From JAFGHJ01 sp964534175 (GTDB taxonomy: Bacteria > Hydrothermota > UBA3072): a DNA stretch of 11,886 bases. Below, in pieces: positions 1 to 6,702 of this stretch (position 1 is the first letter of the stretch; every line of letters starts with the position of its first letter). Below the pieces are notes generated by a model. The model did not search any database. It was not told where the DNA came from and saw nothing but the letters and a program-made list of their open reading frames with translations. The translations under genes were made by a program, and so were the position numbers. Where the stretch lies: NCBI GenBank assembly GCA_964534175.1, contig CAZHNS010000042.1, positions 1-11,886 on the forward strand. Direction: 5' to 3'.

Positions 1-54
1 ACCTTCGACCCCCGGCTTAAAAGGCCGGTGCTCTGCCGATTGAGCTAACGACCC
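1..54 (-). tRNA. tRNA-Lys (anticodon TTT), 3' part cut off by window edge
   Basis: Read on the minus strand, the tRNA begins at 54 with acceptor strand GGGTCGT, then TA and a D arm with stem GCTC/GAGC. The anticodon arm is CCGGC-CTTTTAA-GCCGG, a 5-bp stem with a 7-nt loop whose middle bases TTT read lysine codons. The variable loop and start of the T arm (GGGTCGAAGGT) reach the window edge, so the T arm, 3' acceptor strand and CCA lie outside. The 54 nt seen are about 70% of a normal tRNA. It lies downstream of fchA on the same strand and has its own probable promoter. Confidence 0.93.
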
Positions 55-69
55 TCACTATAATTCTTA

Positions 70-97
70 AATATATAAAAATTTCAGAATTTATCAA
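70..97 (-). promoter_or_regulatory. Probable promoter of tRNA-Lys
   Basis: On the minus strand, TTGATA (92-97) is followed after 16 nt by TATATT (70-75). Each hexamer differs from the sigma-70 consensus at one position. Transcription would start near 63, about nine bases before the mature tRNA 5' end at 54, as expected for a short 5' leader removed by RNase P. No clear rho-independent terminator separates the fchA stop (109) from this promoter, so some read-through from fchA is possible. Confidence 0.5.
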
Positions 98-108
98 CCC
101 TTTATTAT

Positions 109-732
109 CTACTTTTTTATTTTTCTGCTTACAAGAGAAGTAACTTCTTTATGTAAAGATTCAACCGCCTTTAAAATTTCTTTATGTTTTTTCTCTATAC
201 TTTTAGAATAACTGGTATCTTTTAAAAAATTCAGGTTAATAAGCACGTTAAAAGACGCACTTCTGCAAGCGGCCAGAGCCATTTCTCCGGCGATTCCCGC
301 ATCGCTAATAACATTTAAATTCCCGATTTTCGCCATGATGAGAGCCAGTTCCGCTGATCGCTGGCTTCTTTCCATGACATTTAGGGGAACCTCAATCGCT
401 TTTTTCGTAGCCTGTTGTATCGCTTCGTCCCTTTTCTTTTTTTCATCTTCTGTTCTCCTGGGAAGGCCGAAGGTTGCCATTAATTTTGTAAAAACCTCCA
501 TATCTTCGTAAAAAAGAGACAAAAAATCCTCTTTTAATTTTTTTGCTTCCTCGATAATTTTTTTGGATTCCTCCCAATATTCTTCGTACTTTTTCTTACC
601 CTCTGTTAAGTTTCCAACCATAGAAGTAAGGGAACAAGAAAGTGCGCCGACGAGTGCTGCTACAGAACCGCCACCCGGTGTAGGTGAATCTGAAGAAAGC
701 CTTTCTAAAAAATCAGAAACAGAAATATTCAT
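109..732 (-). CDS. fchA: Cyclodeaminase / methenyl-THF cyclohydrolase family protein
   Basis: A 207-aa stand-alone protein of the FTCD_C family (formimidoyl-THF cyclodeaminase or methenyl-THF cyclohydrolase). It should act in the cytosol, converting 5-formimino-THF to 5,10-methenyl-THF plus ammonia, or interconverting methenyl- and formyl-THF. The family signature PTPGGGSVAA is at residues 17-26, and the conserved SDAGIAGEMALAA helix is in the second half. The length matches the single-domain bacterial form. The ATG overlaps the ftcD stop as ATGA (729-732), and a strong Shine-Dalgarno (AAGGAG, 6 nt upstream) lies inside the end of ftcD, so the two are translationally coupled. This separate pair corresponds to the fused bifunctional FTCD of animals. 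Cyclodeaminase and cyclohydrolase activities cannot be told apart by eye; the ftcD partner favours cyclodeaminase. Confidence 0.88.
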   Translation of the reverse strand: MNISVSDFLERLSSDSPTPGGGSVAALVGALSCSLTSMVGNLTEGKKKYEEYWEESKKIIEEAKKLKEDFLSLFYEDMEVFTKLMATFGLPRRTEDEKKKRDEAIQQATKKAIEVPLNVMERSQRSAELALIMAKIGNLNVISDAGIAGEMALAACRSASFNVLINLNFLKDTSYSKSIEKKHKEILKAVESLHKEVTSLVSRKIKK

Positions 733-1751
733 AATATCTCCTTTTTTATTTTGTACTCCAAAATTCTTTCCTCTGGCTTGAATTCATTTACCTCCGAAAG
801 TCCAAGGCCAGAAATTGCAGCATCGATTATTCCGTTCTTTGAACTTTTTTCGCTTAAGAGCTTATTAAAGATGTAAAACTTACCAGTTTCAAGCAAAGCC
901 TCTTCTGGTATTAAACCGACCAATTCACTACCTGTAACTTCAACCCCAAATTTCTTTGCTTCTCTTTTAACCTCTTCAAAAAACCGGTATAGAGGTGTTA
1001 TTCGGGAATCGGTCAGGTTTGCCGAAACCTGCACACAGCCTAACTCTTCTATATACCACCCAATAGCTTTTACTCCTTTTAAAGTACCCGGTATTCTAAC
1101 TTCCCTGCCAGTTTCGTCAGTTCTTACTGTACCAGATTCCCGTACTTTTTTTGCTATCGTATTTGCAATATTTTTTTCTTTTGTATCAAGATTTATATTA
1201 AAGGCTATAAGAAAATCTCTTGCGCCTATTACGCTCGCTCCTGCTTTCTCGTTGAATTTTGCCTCTCCGAAATCCGGTGTCCACTCTGGGTTTTTTAATT
1301 TTTCTTTAAGCCCCTCATAATTTCCTTTACGTATATTGGATAAATCCTTTCTCTTTTCGACAGTTGCCGATTCGCCATAGAGGTATATCGGAATCCTCAA
1401 TTCTTCGGACACTTTTTTCCCCACATCTCTTGCCATAACAATACATTCTTCCATCGTAATATTACGAAACGGTATAAAAGGACACACATCGAGCGCTCCG
1501 ATTCTGGGATGAACTCCTATATGATTCCTCATATCGATCAGTTCCGAGGCCTTTTTGAATATCTTATAGATTGCTTCTTTAATACTTTCTGGGTCTCCAG
1601 CTAAAGTAAGCACAGTCCTATTTGTTGTGTTTCCCGTATATACATCCAGAAGGTAAGCCCCTGGAGTATTCTTTGCTTCTTCCGTTATCGCATTTATTTT
1701 TTTTAAATCTTTTCCTTCGGAAATATTAGGAATACATTCAACTATTTTCAT
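729..1751 (-). CDS. ftcD: Glutamate formimidoyltransferase
   Basis: A 340-aa cytosolic enzyme that moves the formimino group of N-formimino-L-glutamate to tetrahydrofolate, linking histidine breakdown to the one-carbon pool. The opening MKIVECIPNISEG is typical of the family. The motif HIGVHPRIGALD at residues 77-88 carries the conserved active-site histidine (H81 here, equivalent to His82 of mammalian FTCD). The length fits the N- and C-subdomains of the transferase without a fused cyclodeaminase, which is supplied by the next gene (4-nt overlap). No hut genes are visible in the window, so histidine catabolism itself is inference; purine fermentation is another source of formimino groups. 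There is no Shine-Dalgarno before the ATG (only A-rich sequence), in contrast to most neighbours; see the promoter entry. Confidence 0.93.
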   Translation of the reverse strand: MKIVECIPNISEGKDLKKINAITEEAKNTPGAYLLDVYTGNTTNRTVLTLAGDPESIKEAIYKIFKKASELIDMRNHIGVHPRIGALDVCPFIPFRNITMEECIVMARDVGKKVSEELRIPIYLYGESATVEKRKDLSNIRKGNYEGLKEKLKNPEWTPDFGEAKFNEKAGASVIGARDFLIAFNINLDTKEKNIANTIAKKVRESGTVRTDETGREVRIPGTLKGVKAIGWYIEELGCVQVSANLTDSRITPLYRFFEEVKREAKKFGVEVTGSELVGLIPEEALLETGKFYIFNKLLSEKSSKNGIIDAAISGLGLSEVNEFKPEERILEYKIKKEIL

Positions 1752-1758
1752 TTTTTTA

Positions 1759-1786
1759 AGAATACGGAAGATAAGTTTAAAGTCAA
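1759..1786 (-). promoter_or_regulatory. Probable ftcD promoter giving a leaderless mRNA
   Basis: On the minus strand, TTGACT (1781-1786) and TATTCT (1759-1764) are separated by 16 nt. The -10 box ends only 7 nt before the ATG (A at 1751), so a start about 7 nt downstream of the -10 would fall at or within a base or two of the start codon. Together with the absent Shine-Dalgarno, this suggests a leaderless transcript. The promoter call rests on motif matching only. Confidence 0.5.
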
Positions 1787-1807
1787 GAAGGACTTTTTAA
1801 AAAAATG

Positions 1808-1949
1808 ATTGAACCACGAAACACACTAAATACACAAAAAGTTTTTTGGGGTTTTCAAAGAAAAAAAATGGGGTTTGTTGTGTATTTTTTTGATAATAAA
1901 TTTTCTGGGGGTTGTGGGGTTTAGTGTTTTTCGTGTGTTTAGTGGTTAA
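1808..1949. repeat. Imperfect palindromic intergenic repeat, terminator-like
   Basis: The 200 bp between the receptor gene and ftcD are largely occupied by an inverted repeat. The left arm (about 1812-1838, beginning AACCACGAAACACAC) matches the reverse complement of the right arm (about 1923-1949, AACCACTAAACACAC) at about 22 of 26 positions. A third, inner copy in the right-arm orientation occurs at about 1876-1891. The centre is rich in G and T runs. The right arm begins 2 nt after the receptor stop codon. In the minus-strand transcript the hairpin would be followed by a T run (1801-1807), so it could end the upstream operon. The AACCACGAAACACAC-type sequence resembles dispersed intergenic repeats of many bacterial genomes; copy number here is unknown. 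Confidence 0.7.
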
Positions 1950-1951
1950 GG

Positions 1952-3751
1952 TCAAATATCAACCCGGATGCCTGCTTTTGCCCATCTGCCGGGCATTGGA
2001 ATCCATTCTGCCTGCGTATACTCCGTATTCAACAGATTTGTGACATCCACAAAAAATTCGGCTTTTTTGAATTCCAAAGAAATACTGGTATCAAGGATAA
2101 ACCGCTCCTCTCCATCAGGTAAGATTTCGTAGCGAGCTTTCCAGACCTGTTTTAAATTGCTGCTTAAATCATAGTCCGTGCTTAATTTAAAGCTATGCTC
2201 CGGATTACCTAAAAGATATTTTGATTGGAGGGCACTTTCGGTCCTGTCTAATTTTAAAAAAGTATACCCAAGATTAATACCCGGTATCGGTATTTTTTTA
2301 TACATTCTAGCTATTGACTTAAACGTAACATTGATATCTAACCCCTTTACTATGACTCCCCCCACGTTTGTTGCCCTCCAGGGTTCACTTTCGCTTGCTC
2401 TGACCCAATCAATCACACTCTTGTCATCTCTTATAAATACATTGACATTTGTTAATATACTACCTCTAATCATTTTGACGCCTGTTTCAAAAGATAATGC
2501 ACTTTCAGGAGTAAGGTCAGGATTGCCTACATTTGCGGGGCTGTCCAAATATAGCTCTGTGTAGGAGGGAATCCGGAAAGCTCTTTCTAATGAGGCGTAT
2601 AAATAGGTTCGGTTGCCAAGCTTTAAACCAATATCCAATCCCGGATAAAAATACCAATCCCAATCGGAATAATAAAAAAGAGACGGACCAAAAACAACAC
2701 TTAAGTTTCTAATTTTATAAAGCCTATGCTCGAGGAATAATCTCATCTTCGTACGTGAGAAATTCCCGAGATTCGTACTGGTTATTTTATCTCCCCCCAA
2801 TTCTAAACCCAAAGCAGTTACACCTGCTAACGAAGAAATCTCCGATTGCAGTTTAAATCCGTATATATGTGTTGTGTGATAATTTCTGTAAAAGCCTGGA
2901 TTCTCATAATCTAAAATAAAATCATCCTTATGAAGTCTCCAGAAAATCCCCATATTAGTCTTTCTGAAATCTAACCCTAAGTTTAAGAATGCAGTCTTCG
3001 TATGTTCTCGCTGGTTTGGATATATGTCAGAGTAGAAGTAACTGGCTCCGAAATCTTTGTCATTATAGCCAAAAGAAATATTTCCTTTTGCTTTCATGAG
3101 TCTGGCGGTAGATTTTAAGAAAATATTCCATATGTCGAAGTCTGTATTATGGCGGTATCCGTCGGAACGCTTTCCGGAAATGGAAAGATAATTATTAGAT
3201 ATACCGAGAGGTTGAGAAAAGGAAACGTTTCCTTCAAGTGACCTATAATCTCCTGCCATTGCTTTCATTTTCATACTCTTAACTTCGCCTTTTTTTGTTA
3301 TTATATTTATCACTCCTGCAAAGGCTCCGGCTCCGTAAAGCCTTGCTCCCGGACCCTTTAATATTTCTATTCGCTCGATATCTTCTAATTGTATTGGGAG
3401 GTTTAAATTATGATGCGCGGTTTGAGGGTCGTTTACCTTTACCCCATCTATCAAAATCAGGCTTTGTTCGAATGTCCCTCCCGCGACGGAAACATCAGCT
3501 TGGATTCCTTCGGGACCTCTCTCGTTCACGCCGACTCCTGAGGAAAATTTTAGCAGGTCTGCTACTGTGCTCGCGGGGCTGTTTCTTATTTCTTCCTCTT
3601 CAATTACCAGAATATTTCTATTTGTTCCTAACAACGTCGTGGGTATCTTACTCGCTGTAACTATTAAAGGCTCCATTGTATAAAGCTCACCTTGTCCTGG
3701 CATTAGCGATATTAACGGTAAGAGTAGTAAAATTATAATGTGTCTATACAT
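1952..3751 (-). CDS. TonB-dependent outer-membrane receptor (BtuB-like)
   Basis: A 599-aa outer-membrane receptor that would import a scarce cofactor or metal complex using TonB energy. Residues 1-21 are a hydrophobic signal peptide. A TonB-box-like segment (MEPLIVTASK, residues 26-35) follows. The plug domain to about residue 155 carries the typical IERIEILKGPGARLYG and GVINIITKK motifs. The rest is a beta barrel with the conserved FRIPSYTELY and GNPDLTPES patch. Length and layout match the small BtuB/vitamin-type receptors rather than SusC-like proteins. It lies 30 bp behind thiC on the same strand, so a thiamine- or cobalamin-related substrate is plausible but unproven. No riboswitch fits in that gap. 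The ATG is the first start after an in-frame stop, yet its Shine-Dalgarno (AGAAGG) sits only 1 nt upstream, which is unusually close. The last residue is Ile rather than the usual aromatic. Confidence 0.92.
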   Translation of the reverse strand: MYRHIIILLLLPLISLMPGQGELYTMEPLIVTASKIPTTLLGTNRNILVIEEEEIRNSPASTVADLLKFSSGVGVNERGPEGIQADVSVAGGTFEQSLILIDGVKVNDPQTAHHNLNLPIQLEDIERIEILKGPGARLYGAGAFAGVINIITKKGEVKSMKMKAMAGDYRSLEGNVSFSQPLGISNNYLSISGKRSDGYRHNTDFDIWNIFLKSTARLMKAKGNISFGYNDKDFGASYFYSDIYPNQREHTKTAFLNLGLDFRKTNMGIFWRLHKDDFILDYENPGFYRNYHTTHIYGFKLQSEISSLAGVTALGLELGGDKITSTNLGNFSRTKMRLFLEHRLYKIRNLSVVFGPSLFYYSDWDWYFYPGLDIGLKLGNRTYLYASLERAFRIPSYTELYLDSPANVGNPDLTPESALSFETGVKMIRGSILTNVNVFIRDDKSVIDWVRASESEPWRATNVGGVIVKGLDINVTFKSIARMYKKIPIPGINLGYTFLKLDRTESALQSKYLLGNPEHSFKLSTDYDLSSNLKQVWKARYEILPDGEERFILDTSISLEFKKAEFFVDVTNLLNTEYTQAEWIPMPGRWAKAGIRVDI

Positions 3752-3781
3752 ACCTTCTAAATTATTTATAATCCGCTCACT

Positions 3782-5071
3782 TTATTTATTTTCTTTCAGG
3801 GCATCACTAAGAAGTTTTATAGCGCAGAATTCTCCACACATAGAACAGACTTCCTTAATCTTAGGTGTTTGTTTATTCCTCGTATCTTTTGCTTTTTTAG
3901 CATCTATTACAAGCTCGAATTGTCTTTCCCAGTCCATTTTCTTTCTTGCAAGCGAGATTTCTCTGTCCCATTCTTTTGCGCCAGGAATACCTTTTGCTAT
4001 ATCGCCTGCATGAGCAGCTATTCTAGATGCAATCACTCCTTTCTCGACATCTTCAAGACCGGGTATGCCAAGATGCTCAGAGGGAGTAACGTAACAGAGA
4101 AAGTCTGCTCCGTAAGAGGCTGCCACAGCTCCGCCGATTGCGGCAACAATATGGTCGTAACCTGGAGCAACATCCGTAACTAAAGGGCCTAAAACATAAA
4201 AAGGAGCTCCATGGCAAATTCTCTTTTCCATTTTTACATTCATCTCGATCTCATTTAATGGAACATGCCCGGGACCTTCTATAATTACTTGAACGCCTCT
4301 TTCTTGTGCTCTCTTAGTCAATTCTCCGAGAATGCTCAATTCATGGAATTGAGCTCTATCGGACGAATCTTCAATCGCTCCGGGACGAAAACCATCCCCC
4401 AACGAGAGGGTTATGTCATAATCGTAAGCGATATCTAGTATTCTATCGAAATTAGTATATAGAGGATTCTCTTTCTTATTATAAAGCATCCAGGTTAAGA
4501 GAAAGGTTCCTCCTCTTGAAACAACATCCATTACCCTTCCCTCATTTTTAAGACGTTTGAAAGTTTCCTGCGTTACACCACAGTGAAGGGTCATAAAATC
4601 TACCCCGTCTTCCGCCTGTTCCTCTATAACTTTAAAGATTTGTTTCTCTGTCATGTGAACAATTCCCCCTTTTCTTTGAACTGATTCTATCGCAGCTTGA
4701 TATATGGGAACCGTTCCAAGAGGTATAGTTGTTTTTTCCAGGATTTCCTTTCTAACTTTCCTAATATCACCACCTGTAGAAAGATCCATAATGGTGTCCG
4801 CACCTGCTTTTTCTGCTAAAATAGCTTTTTCTACCTCAAAATTTATATCGGGTTTATCAGTTGAAGTACCGACATTTGCGTTTACTTTCGTACTAAGAGG
4901 ATAGCCAATTCCAGTTGGCCTTATACTCTCTCTTTTCTCGTTTTTGGGTATTACTATTGTTCCTTCAAGTATCCCTTTGTTTAGAACCTCGAGATTTACA
5001 TTTTCTGATTCTGCTATTTTCTGAACCAAAGCAGGGATCTTCCCCTCTTTTAGTTCAGCAACAATACCCAA
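3782..5071 (-). CDS. thiC: Phosphomethylpyrimidine synthase ThiC (radical SAM)
   Basis: A 429-aa cytosolic radical-SAM enzyme expected to turn aminoimidazole ribotide into hydroxymethylpyrimidine phosphate for thiamine synthesis. Family landmarks include STKVNANVGTS, AGADTIMDLSTGGDI, GTVPIYQA, EGPGHVPLNEIEMN and a C-terminal cluster motif CSMCGEFC (C409, C412, C416). The length fits the short anaerobic/archaeal-type ThiC that lacks the long N-terminal domain of the E. coli enzyme. The start is TTG, placed directly after the TAA of the upstream gene. Its Shine-Dalgarno GGAGGT (5078-5083) lies in that gene's last Gly-Gly codons, 6 nt from the TTG, so the start is well supported and coupled. There is no room for a TPP riboswitch. 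BzaF-type 5-hydroxybenzimidazole synthases (anaerobic B12 lower ligand) are ThiC homologues, and I cannot exclude that role. Confidence 0.93.
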   Translation of the reverse strand: MGIVAELKEGKIPALVQKIAESENVNLEVLNKGILEGTIVIPKNEKRESIRPTGIGYPLSTKVNANVGTSTDKPDINFEVEKAILAEKAGADTIMDLSTGGDIRKVRKEILEKTTIPLGTVPIYQAAIESVQRKGGIVHMTEKQIFKVIEEQAEDGVDFMTLHCGVTQETFKRLKNEGRVMDVVSRGGTFLLTWMLYNKKENPLYTNFDRILDIAYDYDITLSLGDGFRPGAIEDSSDRAQFHELSILGELTKRAQERGVQVIIEGPGHVPLNEIEMNVKMEKRICHGAPFYVLGPLVTDVAPGYDHIVAAIGGAVAASYGADFLCYVTPSEHLGIPGLEDVEKGVIASRIAAHAGDIAKGIPGAKEWDREISLARKKMDWERQFELVIDAKKAKDTRNKQTPKIKEVCSMCGEFCAIKLLSDALKENK

Positions 5072-5881
5072 TTAAGAACCTCCAAAAATTAAATTTTCCG
5101 GGTCTAAATTAATATTATCTTTCTTTATTTCATAATAAAGATACGGATAAGGAGCTCTCCCGGATTGACCAACATAACCTATTATATCTCCTCTTTTTAC
5201 GCTTTCCCCTTCTTTCACAGTAGAGTTAAGAAGATGAGAGTAGGAGCTTATGATCCCACATCGATGTGAAATTTCCACATAAAGCCCTTTACCTTTGTCG
5301 TTGCCAACCTGTATTATTACCCCATCCCCGGTTGAAACTACCGGAGCATTTAAAGACGCAAGGATACTTATTCCTTTATGAGGCTTTTTTTTGCCAGTAT
5401 AAGGATCTATTTGCTCTCCGAATCTCCTTATTATGCGTCCTCTTACTGGCATTACAGAGGGCATAGAACTTAAGAAAGCATAATCTAATTTAGAAGTAAT
5501 CTCAAAGACAGAATCAATCCACATGGACATTACCAGTAGGCTATCCGGGGAAAGATGAAAATTCCTCTGAGGAATGTTTTCTAAAATATTATGTTCTTCA
5601 AAAACTCTATCCTGTTGTCTAAGTAGAGAATCAATTTTCCCTTCAAATTCGGATGCTTTCTTTCTAAGATCAGCAACTTTTTCTTTAAGTTTTTGATTAT
5701 CCGTTTCAAGGAAACCAAGAGAAGACGCATTGACAAAATTTTGAAGGTTGTTAAAGAAGAAAACTCCACTGAGAATAAGAATTAAAACAATAAGTATTAA
5801 AGCAATAAAAGGTATTTTAAACCATTTATTTTGACCCTTATCATGAGGAATTAATATAACTTTAAGGAATGAAAGCTTCAT
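5072..5881 (-). CDS. Membrane-anchored degenerate LytM/M23 domain protein
   Basis: A 269-aa protein with a short basic N-terminus, one transmembrane segment (about residues 23-45), a charged coiled-coil stretch (about 58-98) and a C-terminal M23/LytM fold (about 144-267). The fold is clear from PVRGRIIRRFG, PHKGISILA, SSYSHL and GDIIGYVGQSG. The catalytic ligands are mostly gone: the usual HxxxD reads H168-KGI-S172, and the usual HxH reads Y247-L-Y249; H168 and H216 remain. It is therefore unlikely to cleave peptidoglycan. Degenerate LytM proteins such as EnvC and NlpD instead activate murein amidases, and that role at the periplasmic face of the inner membrane is my inference. The start overlaps the sigma-factor gene by 20 nt in another frame with no good Shine-Dalgarno, indicating coupling. 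The gene abuts thiC. Confidence 0.87.
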   Translation of the reverse strand: MKLSFLKVILIPHDKGQNKWFKIPFIALILIVLILILSGVFFFNNLQNFVNASSLGFLETDNQKLKEKVADLRKKASEFEGKIDSLLRQQDRVFEEHNILENIPQRNFHLSPDSLLVMSMWIDSVFEITSKLDYAFLSSMPSVMPVRGRIIRRFGEQIDPYTGKKKPHKGISILASLNAPVVSTGDGVIIQVGNDKGKGLYVEISHRCGIISSYSHLLNSTVKEGESVKRGDIIGYVGQSGRAPYPYLYYEIKKDNINLDPENLIFGGS

Positions 5882-6686
5882 CTATTGGAGTGTTCTCTCT
5901 AAGTTGTTTTAATGCACGATTTCTAAGTTGTCTTACTCTTTCCCTTGAGACGCCAAGTATTCTTCCAATTTCTTCCAGGGTGTGAGGTCTTTTCCCTTCC
6001 ATTCCAAAATAGTAAATTATTATTTTTCGGTCTCTTGGCTTAAGCCTATCGAGACTGAATCTTATATCTTCTATAAATTTATTTCTGTAATATTCTTCTT
6101 CCGGAGTTACAACATCCTCAGAGATTACATCCAGATATTCTAAATCATCAGTATTTTTTATTGTGTCATCCAGGGAAATATCGTGTTTTGCAACTTTGAT
6201 CGACTCTTCAATCTTTTCAACATCTGTATCCAATTCCTCCGCGATTTCCTCTATGGAAGGTTCTCTTCCTATTTCTCTTGTCACTCTTTCTTTTGTTTTC
6301 TTGACTTTCAGCATTTTCCCAGCCCTGCTCATAGGCAAACGATAGGATTTTATATGTTCGGTTACAGCTTTCATTATAGCCTGTTTAACCCACCAAACGG
6401 CATATGACAGAAATCTCACCCCTCTCCGCTCATCAAAACGCTCTGCAGCTTTAATCAAACCCACGTTACCTTCGTTAATCAAATCCGTAAAAGGAGTTCC
6501 CATATTCCTGTAAGCTTTGGCTACAGAAACCACGAAGCGAAGATTAGATTCCACTAATTTTCTCTTCGCATTTTGATCTCCTAAACGAGCTTTTCTACCA
6601 AGCTCCTTTTCCTCTTCAGGAGTAAGAAGATCATATTTCTGAATCTCCTGAAGGTATACAGGCAGTGAACCTCTAACCTTTTTTAT
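5862..6686 (-). CDS. RNA polymerase sigma-70 family factor (compact, no region 1.1)
   Basis: A cytoplasmic sigma factor of 274 aa if started at AUA (6684-6686). Region 1.2 is GSLPVYLQEIQKYDLLTPEE (residues 6-25). Region 2 follows (about 45-112) with the core-binding DLINEGNVGLIKA and the -10 recognition helix SYAVWWVKQAIMKAV. Region 3 is about 115-170. Region 4 (about 198-266) ends in the -35-binding helix-turn-helix TLEEIGRILGVSRERVRQL. There is no region 1.1, as in group 2 or minimal primary sigma factors. Starting at the first GTG (6554, 230 aa) would delete region 1.2, so the true start is upstream; in frame there are only AUA 6686 and CTG 6665 (plus an ATT). The gene starts 4 nt after the htrA stop and overlaps the next gene by 20 nt. 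Whether it is the housekeeping or an alternative factor is unknown. Confidence 0.92.
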   Translation of the reverse strand: MKKVRGSLPVYLQEIQKYDLLTPEEEKELGRKARLGDQNAKRKLVESNLRFVVSVAKAYRNMGTPFTDLINEGNVGLIKAAERFDERRGVRFLSYAVWWVKQAIMKAVTEHIKSYRLPMSRAGKMLKVKKTKERVTREIGREPSIEEIAEELDTDVEKIEESIKVAKHDISLDDTIKNTDDLEYLDVISEDVVTPEEEYYRNKFIEDIRFSLDRLKPRDRKIIIYYFGMEGKRPHTLEEIGRILGVSRERVRQLRNRALKQLRENTPIDEAFIP

Positions 6687-6702
6687 TTTTCTAACTCTCC
6701 TC
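6684..6702 (-). promoter_or_regulatory. Sigma-factor ribosome binding site with AUA start
   Basis: On the minus strand GAGGAG (6697-6702) lies in the last htrA codons (Glu-Glu), followed by the htrA TAG (6691-6693) and, 10 nt after the Shine-Dalgarno, ATA (6684-6686). The in-frame reading before the ATA meets a stop (TAG at 6702-6704), so translation must begin between there and region 1.2. CTG at 6663-6665 with AGAGG 4 nt upstream is the alternative. An AUA start would be weak and discriminated against by IF3, which could keep the factor scarce. Confidence 0.55.

Noticed and set aside
55..108. Rho-independent terminator between fchA and tRNA-Lys
   Set aside because: No GC-containing stem followed by a T tract could be found on the minus strand.
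2178..2564. Plus-strand open frame of 128 codons inside the receptor gene
   Set aside because: It is antisense to a clear TonB-dependent receptor, has no recognisable domain, and its hydrophobic stretches mirror the codon pattern of the opposite strand.
3295..4183. Several plus-strand open frames opposite the receptor and thiC
   Set aside because: All are shadows of strongly conserved minus-strand genes and show no family signature or ribosome site.
5072..5100. TPP riboswitch upstream of thiC
   Set aside because: thiC starts immediately after the stop of the M23 gene and no THI-box conserved core is visible, so there is no space for an aptamer.
5862..6554. Sigma-factor start at GTG 6554
   Set aside because: This start cuts off region 1.2, which is intact and in frame upstream, and the GTG is an internal Val of the conserved KLVESNLR motif.
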